Shown: one piece after another, positions 1-6,994 of the stretch
Layout: the number at the start of each line of letters is the position of its first letter
Numbering within the stretch: the stretch's first letter is position 1
From: Synergistaceae bacterium
Lineage (GTDB): Bacteria > Synergistota > Synergistia > Synergistales > Aminobacteriaceae
Length of the DNA stretch: 13,399 bases
Assembly: GCA_017458545.1 (NCBI GenBank)
Contig: JAFTBA010000046.1
Location: 1 to 13,399, forward strand
Direction: 5' to 3'
Made by a program: the position numbers and the translations under genes
Notes under the pieces: model-generated
Seen by the model: the letters and a program-made list of their open reading frames with translations, nothing else
Told to the model about the DNA's origin: nothing
The model's database searches: none

Positions 1-321
1 TATCGGCAGTTCGTCAACTTTCCTGTTGTACCCCTTATAAATGAAACTATACGCCACTGCCTTGTAGAAATCATCAATGGACAACCCGTCATCAGGAGAT
101 TTGTATTCAAAAAGATTAACCGTCTCGAAAAACTTACCTATCGGGTCGGTCAAAATAACTCCTGCATTTTTCTTGATAATGAGGAAATCCAAACGTATCG
201 GGTCTTCCCCTAACTGAATCTCCTGTTCATACGTAACATCAGCGTGCATGAGGTCATATTCAACCTTCATGGCCGCATAAAATCCGTGATGAAATCTTGT
301 GCGCCCTGATTCTTCCGCCAT
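1..321 (-). CDS. Partial hypothetical protein with PD-(D/E)XK nuclease-fold motifs
   Basis: The first 107 codons of a minus-strand gene are present and run off the left edge of the window without a stop. The start ATG at 321-319 is well supported by a near-perfect Shine-Dalgarno (AAGGAGG at 335-329, 7 nt away). The residues seen fit the PD-(D/E)XK pattern: Glu34, Asp45 in LGEDPIRLDFLIIKK, then Glu72-x-Lys74 in FEYKSP after a hydrophobic strand, followed by a helix ending in AVAYSFIYK. This resembles uncharacterised Rpn/YhgA-like or transposase-associated nuclease-fold families common in gut bacteria, where the C-terminal part is variable. The gene lies 54 nt downstream of the amidase and could be read from the same transcript, although a hairpin lies between. 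The fold is inferred from motif spacing only, and the catalytic role and substrate are unknown. Confidence 0.6.
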   Translation of the reverse strand, partial: MAEESGRTRFHHGFYAAMKVEYDLMHADVTYEQEIQLGEDPIRLDFLIIKKNAGVILTDPIGKFFETVNLFEYKSPDDGLSIDDFYKAVAYSFIYKGYNRKVDELPI

Positions 322-349
322 TAACCTCCCTCCTTAAAATTACATGAAC

Positions 350-371
350 CCCCCGCTTTTTCAAGCGGAGG
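350..371 (-). terminator. Hairpin after the amidase gene, possible weak terminator
   Basis: On the minus strand, 9 bp (one G-T pair) form between 371-363 and 358-350 around a GAAA-type loop, 4 nt after the amidase stop codon. It is not followed by a clean T run, so it may slow or process the transcript rather than fully terminate it. Read-through into the gene at 1-321 is possible. Confidence 0.4.
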
Positions 372-375
372 CAGT

Positions 376-2559
376 TCACCTTATATAGTTCGCAATACCT
401 TCAGCCATTGCATTAGCTATTCTCTGCTGGTAAACAGGTGTAATCAGCGTCTGAGCCTCATTCGCGTTCGTAACAAATCCTATCTCAAGCAGTACTGCAG
501 GCATTCCGGCACCCCTCAGCACAAAGAAAGGTGCCTGAGCTACTCTTCTCATAGGCAGGCTGTTTCTGACTCCTGCGTTATAGAGTGCTGCAGCGAAGTC
601 AGTGCTTTCGCTTATCTTATTGTTCTGCTGCATATCGCCGAGAATGTGGAGCAACATTTCAGTTTTTTTGTCAACGTTAGCGGTATCCATGCCTTTGCCC
701 TCAACGTACTCACGGTTTTCGATTTTAGCGAGGTTCATAGCGTCCTTATCGGTCGGTAATGCCATGATGTAAATCTCGAATCCGGTCATTGATTTGCGTG
801 CGGGCAGTGCGTTGACGTGAATACTCACGAATAAATCGGCCTTGAGATTATTGGCTATGTCTGTACGTTCCTGAAGTTTCAGGTAAACATCAGTAGCTCT
901 GGTCATTATGGCGTTATATCCCTTTGCGGTCAAAGCCTTTTGGAGTTCGAGTCCTACAGCCAAGTTAACGTCTTTTTCTTTGACTCCGTTGTCCATAGCT
1001 CCGGGGTCTTTACCGCCGTGTCCGGGGTCAATCACTATTGTTTTGCGTCCGCTTATGTTTAAGGCGGGCAAACCGAGATCCTGCCTGAGACGTTCCGAAG
1101 CCTGCGGACTTGTCGGAATGGTTATAGTACTCGGAGGAGTCATTACAACGGGAGTGCCTTTAGTTTCGTACTGAGTATCTGAGGTGATTACAGGGTCGGG
1201 CTTTGAGGGAGTTTCGGGTTTAGTCTCAGCAGTTTTGGTTGACTCGGGTGAAACCTGACCCGGAAGCATCTGCGTATCGGTTACTGCTTTTTTCGGCGAA
1301 GTGCCTATGAACTCTGTATCATCCGGGAAAAAGAACTCAAACACTATTCTTCTCGGATTATTCAGCACTAACTTTTCGGCCTTAGTGATTCCGTTAGGAG
1401 TGAAAATCAAATCAGTACCGTCAATATTATTTTTGATTTCGGCCTTAACATTTGCAGCGAAAGGCGAAGCAATACCTGCAGAGTTTTCGAGGCTCGATGA
1501 GAACAGTGCGTGAAGCTGTCCTTTATCCATGAATACAACGGGATCTGACTCATCATCGGCCAAGATAACAGCGCGTATTTTCTTGTTAGGTTCGTCCTGA
1601 GTCGTCCATCTTATTCCCTGAATCGTTCCGCTGTAATCATCGCCCTTTTTGTTTCTTGAATCATCAGGTCTGAACGTTTCGAGTCTTGGCTGTGATTTCC
1701 CGGAACCCGAAGATTTTTTTGCTGACGATACTACAGCTACAACGGGCTGTGTTTCTTCCTGTTCCTTGTGTTCTTCTTTCTGAGCTTTCTGTGCTGCCCT
1801 GACTGCCTGTTTAGGCCGGGGTTTAGGCTCAGGAATCTGAATCTCTGTCTCATTTTCGGGCTGGGACTTAGGCTGTTGAACCTGTGGGAGCGATGCTGTT
1901 AAGGGCTTGGGTTCAGGTTTAATTTCCGGTTTAGGCTCAGGGTTAGGTTCGGGCTTAATTTCGGGTTTCTGTTCCTGCTGAACTGTCTGTGTATTATGCG
2001 GAATTATTATGTCAGATGCTGACGAAGAGCCTATACCGAGTCTTGCGTCAATGTCTGTGTCTGTGTTCTGTGCGGTGAGAGTTGTTTCATCGAACTCGCC
2101 GAACTCACTTTTGCCCGAGTCGGCAACGTTATAGGACTCTGTTTTGCCGAAACGAAGTCTGTTTCCTGCGCCCTGGCCGACAGTGCTCTGGAACAGTGTT
2201 GCTGCGCTTCTTGTGTCTAACCAGAACTTACCGCCCTGTTCAAAAGGTGCTGAAGACATAGGGATTATCACCAGTCCTCGCCAGCCTGCAGCAGATCCGA
2301 GAGCGAGCCTGAGCTGAATGTTTCCGCGTCTCAGCACAAGCTCTTCGCCTCTTCTCACTGCCGCAAACCCTAAGAGTCCGCCTGCGTCCTCAACTGATAC
2401 GAATGTCTCAGAGTTCCTCTCTATCGACTGGACTGCACCTACACCAGTCTGACCCCTGAACAGCATGATTTCGGCATGAGCCATGGCACAGGGCATCATG
2501 ATAATGAGAGCAGCCAGAGTTATTACGGCGATAAACGCTCCTGAAAAAAATCTGCGCAT
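376..2559 (-). CDS. N-acetylmuramoyl-L-alanine amidase with AMIN-like domain (AmiC/Amidase_3 type)
   Basis: A secreted zinc amidase predicted to cleave the bond between MurNAc and the L-Ala of the stem peptide, probably during daughter-cell separation or wall remodelling. Layout of the 727 residues: signal peptide 1-29 (ends AMAHA), an N-terminal domain at about 30-140 resembling copper-amine-oxidase-like stalk domains, a low-complexity linker 141-305 with a Lys-Pro-Glu repeat at 198-219, an AMIN-like domain at about 310-412, a second Pro/Thr-rich linker, and the Amidase_3 domain 506-727. The zinc and catalytic residues are all present: His514 (DPGHGG), Glu528 (KEKDVNL), His581 (SIHVNA) and Glu692 (LLEIGF). 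At 727 aa it is longer than most AmiC-type amidases because of the linkers and extra N-terminal domain. The start codon lies 1 nt after the cheW stop, so translation is probably coupled. The enzyme class is certain; the exact N-terminal domain assignment is less so. Confidence 0.93.
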   Translation of the reverse strand: MRRFFSGAFIAVITLAALIIMMPCAMAHAEIMLFRGQTGVGAVQSIERNSETFVSVEDAGGLLGFAAVRRGEELVLRRGNIQLRLALGSAAGWRGLVIIPMSSAPFEQGGKFWLDTRSAATLFQSTVGQGAGNRLRFGKTESYNVADSGKSEFGEFDETTLTAQNTDTDIDARLGIGSSSASDIIIPHNTQTVQQEQKPEIKPEPNPEPKPEIKPEPKPLTASLPQVQQPKSQPENETEIQIPEPKPRPKQAVRAAQKAQKEEHKEQEETQPVVAVVSSAKKSSGSGKSQPRLETFRPDDSRNKKGDDYSGTIQGIRWTTQDEPNKKIRAVILADDESDPVVFMDKGQLHALFSSSLENSAGIASPFAANVKAEIKNNIDGTDLIFTPNGITKAEKLVLNNPRRIVFEFFFPDDTEFIGTSPKKAVTDTQMLPGQVSPESTKTAETKPETPSKPDPVITSDTQYETKGTPVVMTPPSTITIPTSPQASERLRQDLGLPALNISGRKTIVIDPGHGGKDPGAMDNGVKEKDVNLAVGLELQKALTAKGYNAIMTRATDVYLKLQERTDIANNLKADLFVSIHVNALPARKSMTGFEIYIMALPTDKDAMNLAKIENREYVEGKGMDTANVDKKTEMLLHILGDMQQNNKISESTDFAAALYNAGVRNSLPMRRVAQAPFFVLRGAGMPAVLLEIGFVTNANEAQTLITPVYQQRIANAMAEGIANYIR

Positions 2560-2560
2560 A

Positions 2561-3091
2561 CTACTCGCTGTCCTCTAAAATCTGGTCAAGCTCAAAGAGA
2601 TTTGACACGTCAAGCAGCAAAATCAATCTGTCATCAGCAGGTTTAGCAACCCACAGAACATATCTTCTGTCTATTGCCGATGATAATTTCGTAGCAACTT
2701 CGAGCTGAGCATCGTAAATCGTAAGGACTTCGCGCACAGAGTTTACTATCATTCCGAACGTTACTTCATTAACCGAAATGACCACTATACGTGCCTCATC
2801 GGTCAAAGGATGACCGGCCATTCCTATTTTCATGTGCATGTCGAAAACAGGAACAATAGTACCGCGAAGGTTAATTACTCCCCTGATGTAAGCAGGAGCA
2901 TTAGGTACTCTTGTGATGAATGAGGGGACTCTGACTATTTCGCGTACCATGTTGACGTCAACGCCGAAATTTTCGCGCCCTAATTTGAATACTAAATTGA
3001 TATGCTCTTCACCGAGAGATTCCATATCAATATCTCTGAAATCCTGATTAACTTCTTTTTTTGCCGGGACATTATTCTGAACGTCAGCCAT
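2561..3091 (-). CDS. cheW: CheW-like chemotaxis coupling protein
   Basis: A single-domain CheW protein of 176 aa, the usual length. In chemotaxis arrays CheW bridges the histidine kinase CheA and the methyl-accepting receptors on the inner face of the membrane. The CheW domain spans about residues 30-170 and carries the conserved core YIRGVINLRGTIVPVFD at 68-84, including the NLRG arginine (R76), then the second-subdomain pattern RIVVISVNEVTFGMIVNSV. There is an acidic N-terminal tail of about 28 residues. The start at 3091 is preceded by AGAAAGG about 11 nt away. No cheA, cheY or receptor gene is in the window, so this is an isolated cheW. It is followed with a 1-nt gap by the amidase gene, an unusual partner. 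It could act in standard chemotaxis or in another CheA-like pathway; the sequence does not decide. Confidence 0.9.
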   Translation of the reverse strand: MADVQNNVPAKKEVNQDFRDIDMESLGEEHINLVFKLGRENFGVDVNMVREIVRVPSFITRVPNAPAYIRGVINLRGTIVPVFDMHMKIGMAGHPLTDEARIVVISVNEVTFGMIVNSVREVLTIYDAQLEVATKLSSAIDRRYVLWVAKPADDRLILLLDVSNLFELDQILEDSE

Positions 3092-3147
3092 AAAAATTTC
3101 TGCCTTTCTGTTCGTGTTTTAATCTGTGATTTTGTGATAAGACAAAT

Positions 3148-3176
3148 CCCCGCCCTATCACAGTTCAAGGGCAGGG
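3148..3176 (-). terminator. Strong GC hairpin between fructokinase and cheW
   Basis: A 9-bp stem (3176-3168 with 3156-3148, minus sense CCCTGCCCT/AGGGCGGGG, one T-G pair) has an 11-nt loop and is followed by a mildly T-rich stretch (ATTTGTCTT). It lies just after the fructokinase stop codon, so it probably ends or attenuates the ptsH-ptsI-fructokinase transcript. The T tract is imperfect. Alternatively it is a 5' hairpin on a cheW transcript starting near 3175. Confidence 0.5.
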
Positions 3177-3181
3177 ACATA

Positions 3182-3210
3182 ATTATACTTCAAATTACTC
3201 TTCTGATTCA
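3182..3210 (-). promoter_or_regulatory. Candidate promoter for cheW-amidase
   Basis: On the minus strand a perfect -10 TATAAT (3187-3182) overlaps the region just past the fructokinase stop, with a weak -35 (CTGAAT, 3 of 6 to TTGACA, 18-nt spacer) inside the fructokinase 3' end. It would start transcription at about 3175 and let cheW and the amidase be expressed apart from the PTS operon. The support is one good hexamer only. Confidence 0.35.
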
Positions 3211-4103
3211 GCTGCCATAACAGCGAGCTTAATTGCGCCCATAATGCCCTGATTGCCGTTTAACGCGGCAGGAGTGATATAGGCGTTAATGTTCCTGAGT
3301 TCCTTAGTGCTGATGTAGTCGTTAATGTATTCGGCTACATACTTGCGGATTAACGGGAACAGCTGTGTCTGACTCATTACGCCTCCGCCGAGAATGATTT
3401 TCTGAGGGCTCAGCGTGAACGTAATATCAGTGAGTTCCTGAGCGATATATTTCGCTTCAAGTTCCCAGACCTCAGGGCGGTCAGCAAGTTCCTTAGCAGG
3501 TTTACCCCAGCGTTCCTCGATTGCAGGGCCTGATGCCATTCCCTCGAAACATGCGCCGTGATTAGGGCAGTGTCCTTTGTAATCATCGCCTTCAACTCTG
3601 GCCATGAAGATGTGTCCTGCCTCAGGGTGAAGCATTCCGTGAATGAGATTACCGCCTGACATTGCGCCCATTCCTATGCCTGTGCCTATGGTGAAGTAAA
3701 TTGCATCGGTGAGTCCCTTAGCGCAGCCCCAAGTAGCTTCGCCGAGAAGTGAGCCGTTAACGTCAGTGTCGAAACCTACGGGAATACCTCCTAAAGCGTC
3801 CTTCATTGTTGTGACCATAGGGAAGTTACGCCAGGGGATTTTAGGCGTATTGAGGATATTTCCGTAAGTCTTCGAGTTAGGGCGAACGTCAACAGGCCCG
3901 AAACATGCGATTCCGAGAGCAGTAATCCTGTCCTCTTCGGGGAGTTCGGGTGAAACTTTTGCCTTGAAATACTCGATGACTTTGGGCATAGTATCATCGG
4001 GTGTAGTGGTGGGTATTGACTCCTGGTCTAAAATCTGGCCGTTTTCGTTGCCTATGGCGCAGACCATTTTTGTTCCGCCTGCTTCTAATGCTCCGTATAA
4101 CAT
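3195..4103 (-). CDS. scrK: ROK-family fructokinase (ATP-dependent)
   Basis: A cytoplasmic sugar kinase of the ROK family, subgroup of bacterial fructokinases, that would make fructose-6-phosphate from fructose and ATP. Of the 302 residues, the N-terminal phosphate loop is LYGALEAGGTKMVCA (2-16), followed by the subgroup signatures PTTTPDDT (31-38) and GPVDVRPNSKTYG (69-81). The catalytic Asp is probably D114 in DTDVNGSLLGE. The ROK zinc site is intact: His164, Cys179, His182, Cys185 in GHIFMAR...GHCPNHGACFEG. The start ATG at 4103-4101 leaves a 1-nt gap after the ptsI stop and gives the standard family N-terminus. A longer reading frame open to 4265 overlaps ptsI and encodes no family sequence. 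It is the last gene of the ptsH-ptsI operon. Glucose or mannose kinase activity cannot be excluded, but the motifs favour fructose. Confidence 0.88.
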   Translation of the reverse strand: MLYGALEAGGTKMVCAIGNENGQILDQESIPTTTPDDTMPKVIEYFKAKVSPELPEEDRITALGIACFGPVDVRPNSKTYGNILNTPKIPWRNFPMVTTMKDALGGIPVGFDTDVNGSLLGEATWGCAKGLTDAIYFTIGTGIGMGAMSGGNLIHGMLHPEAGHIFMARVEGDDYKGHCPNHGACFEGMASGPAIEERWGKPAKELADRPEVWELEAKYIAQELTDITFTLSPQKIILGGGVMSQTQLFPLIRKYVAEYINDYISTKELRNINAYITPAALNGNQGIMGAIKLAVMAAESEE

Positions 4104-4104
4104 A

Positions 4105-5817
4105 TCAGCTAAATAACCTCCCAAAAAATCCCTTTCTCGCAGGTGCCTCAACATGTTCAGTTTTGGCCTCAGCCTTAGGGGATTCAGATTTGTAGTTCGA
4201 CAGGTCAACATTCCTGACGTTACCGCGAAGAGGCAAGATGCTCTTAGGGTTAACCGAGAGTTCATCGACTCCCATTTTCAGGAACTCTTCTGTCAGTGTG
4301 GGGTCAGCTCCGAGTTCACCGCAGATACCGACCCAAGTATTATGCCTGTGTCCTGCTTCAATAGTCTCACGGATGAGTCTCAATACGGCAGGGTGATGGG
4401 TGTTTGCGAAAGGTTCAAGGCTTGCGCTCTGCCTGTCGATAGCGCAGGTGTACTGAGTGAGATCGTTAGTGCCGAGCGAGAAGAAATCTACTTCCTCAGC
4501 GAGTTCGTCAGCACACAAAGCGGCTGCAGGTGTTTCAATCATTATGCCTATTTCGTACTTGCCGATTGTAACGCCTTCAGCTTCGAGTTCTTTTCTGCAC
4601 TCATTGAGAATCTCTTTGCATTTAACGACTTCCCATTTGCTTATAATCATGGGGAACATTATGCCGAGATTCCCGAATGCCGAAGCCCTGAGCAGTGCGC
4701 GTAGCTGACGCTTGAAGAAATCGGGTCTTGTGAGGCATATTCTTACGGCCCTGAAACCGAGCGCAGGGTTTTCCTCTTTGTCGAGGTTCATGTAATCGAT
4801 GGTCTTATCTGCGCCGATGTCGCATGTCCTGATGATGACCATTCTGGGAGCTAACTCCTCAAGGACTTTCTTGTAAGCTGCGAACTGTTCATCTTCAGTG
4901 GGGTCAGTCTTGCTGTTGAGGTAGACGAACTCCGAACGGAATAATCCTACACCTTCAGCGTCATTTTCGATTACTGCTTTAACGTCTTTAGGGCCTCCGA
5001 TGTTGGCATAGAGTTTAACTTTTCTGCCGTCCTTCGTAACGCTGGGCTGACCTTTGAGCTGCTGTAATTCTTCTTCCTTGCGTTTGTCCTCAGCCTGTTT
5101 AGCAGTGAGTTCGTCAATGATATTCTGTTCGGGCTCGATGTAAATGCAGGAGTTATAGCCGTCGAGAATAGCAAATTTTCCGTCCCAGTCGTCAGCAATA
5201 TCATGGCACTGAATCAGAGTAGGCCAGTTCATGCTTCTTGCGAGGATAGCGGTATGGCTGTTAGAGCTTCCGAGACGTGTAACGAGTCCGAGAAGGAGAG
5301 ATTTGTCGAGCTTAACGGTTTCTGAAGGTGCTAAGTCTTCTGCAACGAGGATAGCAGGTTCAGTACCCTGAAGGCTTGAAGTGTCAGCACCGAAGAGGAC
5401 ATCGAGCATTGAGTTTTTGAGGTCGATAACGTCGGCACTTCTTGCGCGGAAATATTCGTCCTCCATCTCGCTGAACTCTTTTGCAGCACTGTCGAAAGCC
5501 TCGCGTACAGCGTACTCGGCGGTATGACCTTCTGCCATGATCTCCTTGCAGGGGTCAATGAGTGTGTCCTCATCGTCGAGCATCATAGCATGAGCCTCGA
5601 AAATTCCTGCAGTATCTTTATGGCCTGCTTTCATTTCCTTGTCGTAGAGGGCGTTCTGGTCTTCCTGAACTTTGAGTCTTGCGGTCTCGAAACGTTCAAG
5701 CTCTGCGGCAATATCGCTTATGAGTTCTTCATTGATTTCGTAAACGGGAGCTTTGTAGATTTTAATTTTGCCGATGGCAATGCCGTTTACGATTTTAGTA
5801 CCTTTGAAGACTTCCAT
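4105..5817 (-). CDS. ptsI: PTS Enzyme I, phosphoenolpyruvate-protein phosphotransferase
   Basis: The first enzyme of the sugar phosphotransferase system. It takes phosphate from phosphoenolpyruvate onto its own histidine and passes it to HPr. At 570 aa the length is normal. It has the HPr-binding helical domain and swivelling phosphohistidine domain (about 1-230), then the PEP-binding barrel (about 260-540). The active His188 lies in GSSNSHTAILARS. Arg294 and Arg330, Glu428 (MIETPAA), Asn451 (LGTNDLTQY) and Cys499 (GICGEL) match the known PEP-site residues. The last 28 or so residues, after VDLSNYKS, form an Ala/Glu/Lys-rich linker ending in RKGFFGRLFS, which looks like an added tail. The start at 5817 is 3 nt after the HPr stop, and its Shine-Dalgarno (AAGGAG) lies inside the last HPr codons, so the two genes are translationally coupled. 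Confidence 0.97.
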   Translation of the reverse strand: MEVFKGTKIVNGIAIGKIKIYKAPVYEINEELISDIAAELERFETARLKVQEDQNALYDKEMKAGHKDTAGIFEAHAMMLDDEDTLIDPCKEIMAEGHTAEYAVREAFDSAAKEFSEMEDEYFRARSADVIDLKNSMLDVLFGADTSSLQGTEPAILVAEDLAPSETVKLDKSLLLGLVTRLGSSNSHTAILARSMNWPTLIQCHDIADDWDGKFAILDGYNSCIYIEPEQNIIDELTAKQAEDKRKEEELQQLKGQPSVTKDGRKVKLYANIGGPKDVKAVIENDAEGVGLFRSEFVYLNSKTDPTEDEQFAAYKKVLEELAPRMVIIRTCDIGADKTIDYMNLDKEENPALGFRAVRICLTRPDFFKRQLRALLRASAFGNLGIMFPMIISKWEVVKCKEILNECRKELEAEGVTIGKYEIGIMIETPAAALCADELAEEVDFFSLGTNDLTQYTCAIDRQSASLEPFANTHHPAVLRLIRETIEAGHRHNTWVGICGELGADPTLTEEFLKMGVDELSVNPKSILPLRGNVRNVDLSNYKSESPKAEAKTEHVEAPARKGFFGRLFS

Positions 5818-5820
5818 AAC

Positions 5821-6078
5821 TTAGAAATTCTCCTTCATGAATTTCTCGAGGGCAGCGGCGCAGGCATCTTCGTCTTCGCCTTCAACGCGGATAAGGACTT
5901 CATCGCCCTGTTTGATTCCCATTCCCATGAGTTTCATGAGAGCGGTGGCCTTTGCGGATTTCTCACCTTTGATGAACGTAGCGGTGCTCTTGAAGTTCTT
6001 GGCCTCTTTGACGAGAAGACCTGCGGGGCGTGCGTGGATACCTACGGGATCCGTGATGACATACGTAAATTCCTTCAT
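5821..6078 (-). CDS. ptsH: Phosphocarrier protein HPr, lacking Ser46
   Basis: A small phosphocarrier of 85 aa that accepts phosphate from Enzyme I on His15 (GIHARPAG, residues 13-20) and passes it to sugar-specific EII proteins. The start ATG at 6078-6076 gives the family N-terminus MKEFTYVITDPVGIHARP and follows AGAAAGGAAG at a good distance. An upstream in-frame ATG at 6186 would add 36 residues with no family similarity. The position of the regulatory Ser46 is alanine here (AKATALMKLMGMGI, with Thr45-Ala46), so the HPr-kinase control site is missing while the catalytic His15 is intact. It is the first gene of the ptsH-ptsI-fructokinase operon. Confidence 0.95.
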   Translation of the reverse strand: MKEFTYVITDPVGIHARPAGLLVKEAKNFKSTATFIKGEKSAKATALMKLMGMGIKQGDEVLIRVEGEDEDACAAALEKFMKENF

Positions 6079-6148
6079 GACTGTGTGCTTCCTTTCTGTG
6101 TTAATTGAGATATTAAGCTGTCCGATAATAGCGGTTGTGTTTTTAGAA

Positions 6149-6154
6149 ATTATA
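6149..6154 (-). promoter_or_regulatory. Candidate -10 element of the pts operon promoter
   Basis: A perfect minus-strand TATAAT lies about 70 nt upstream of the ptsH start, in an AT-rich gap after the toxin terminator. No convincing -35 hexamer is found at 16-18 nt, so the promoter may depend on an activator or on flanking A/T tracts. Confidence 0.45.
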
Positions 6155-6261
6155 ATACAAGATTTGATTAAACAGCTTTTGCACACTTATAACTTTGGTC
6201 ATGAGTTAGGCGGATTTTTATTATATTTTTGCCATATAACTTTAGTTATCATCATCTCCAA

Positions 6262-6296
6262 GAAAAAAATAAACCCCTCCGTGAATTTGGAGGAGG
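6262..6296 (-). terminator. Rho-independent terminator of the toxin-antitoxin operon
   Basis: On the minus strand a CCTCC/GGAGG stem (6293-6289 with 6280-6276) with an 8-nt loop is followed by GGTTTATTTTTTT. It lies about 20 nt past the toxin stop and isolates the toxin-antitoxin transcript from the pts operon downstream. Confidence 0.75.
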
Positions 6297-6315
6297 TACT
6301 TTTGATTTTATGGTT

Positions 6316-6645
6316 TTAGAGTCCGTAACGTGTTATTCTGTTCCCGGCATTATTGTAAACTTCTTCATCCTCTCGAACGTCGACAATTATTACGAGCATT
6401 TCTGTCTTTGTCATTATGAGTTTGTAGATTGCCCGTAATCCCTCGCCGCGTAATTTGATTTCAAGGCAGCCTGTAAGATTTACACCGCCTTTGCTGCCAA
6501 GTTCGATTCCGTAACCTCCTTCGCTTCTGGGAAGAGGATTTTGGAGTGTTCTGTTTATTGCCTTGAGTACTTTCTGTCTCTGGCTGCCGTCAAGACCTCG
6601 CAAATCCTTCCGTGCTTCAGGGAGAAATTCAAGAGTCCATTTCAT
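6316..6645 (-). CDS. RelE/ParE-superfamily toxin of a type II toxin-antitoxin pair
   Basis: A small basic protein of 109 aa, second gene of a toxin-antitoxin pair. The pattern is that of RelE/ParE toxins: N-terminal helix FLPEARKDLRGLDGSQRQKV, a Gly-rich middle, then LRGEGLRAIYKLIM and VIIVDVREDEEVYNNAGNRI near the C-terminus, the usual arginine-bearing strand and terminal helix. RelE-type members cut mRNA on the ribosome and ParE-type members act on gyrase; sequence alone does not clearly separate them here. Its ATG overlaps the antitoxin stop by 4 nt (ATGA at 6645-6642), the typical coupling that keeps antitoxin in excess. No truncation is seen. Confidence 0.85.
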   Translation of the reverse strand: MKWTLEFLPEARKDLRGLDGSQRQKVLKAINRTLQNPLPRSEGGYGIELGSKGGVNLTGCLEIKLRGEGLRAIYKLIMTKTEMLVIIVDVREDEEVYNNAGNRITRYGL

Positions 6646-6956
6646 TCCAATTCAATGTCCTCCCAGCCTTCAAGGTCTTCATCAGTTATGCCGAACTCCT
6701 TATAGACTTCTTCAGCAGGTATAAGCCTTGAACGGTCAAAATTTTTCATGCGGTCTTCAGCAACAGCCAATAATCTGGCCTCATTGTAATCATCCGACAT
6801 CTTCAAGTACTCTTCGGGCGACATCAGGATACACGCTGCCGAGTCGTCATCATTAACGACCAGTTTAGTACCTGAACGCCTGACTTCCTCGAAAATTTCA
6901 CCTGCTCTTCCCTGATTGAACACTGACATAGGAACAACGGTACTGTTTGCAGACAT
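6642..6956 (-). CDS. Phd/YefM-family antitoxin
   Basis: The antitoxin partner of the gene that follows it, 104 aa. The N-terminal half has the Phd/YefM DNA-binding fold pattern: TVVPMSVFNQGRAGEIFEEV, then GTKLVVNDDDSAACILMSPEEYLKM. The C-terminal half is acidic (ends DEDLEGWEDIELE) and is the likely toxin-neutralising segment. The start ATG at 6956-6954 is preferred because the ribosome-binding sequence AGAGGTGAT then lies upstream at usable distance. In-frame ATG (6965) and GTG (6968) codons overlap that sequence. Family members bind their own promoter, and autoregulation is expected from a site near 6960-7025. Confidence 0.88.
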   Translation of the reverse strand: MSANSTVVPMSVFNQGRAGEIFEEVRRSGTKLVVNDDDSAACILMSPEEYLKMSDDYNEARLLAVAEDRMKNFDRSRLIPAEEVYKEFGITDEDLEGWEDIELE

Positions 6957-6994
6957 AATAATCATCACCTCTGAAAAAAAATATTGACGGTGAG

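Noticed and set aside
1905..1975. Tandem-like repeat DNA (possible CRISPR or minisatellite)
   Set aside because: It is the degenerate codon repeat encoding the Lys-Pro-Glu linker of the amidase, in frame and without spacers.
4104..4265. Upstream extension of the fructokinase reading frame (54 extra codons)
   Set aside because: It overlaps the conserved end of ptsI in another frame and encodes no ROK sequence; ATG at 4103 gives the standard family start.
4153..4704. Long open frame on the plus strand antisense to ptsI
   Set aside because: It lies wholly within a highly conserved gene, has no ribosome site and reads as a codon-bias shadow.
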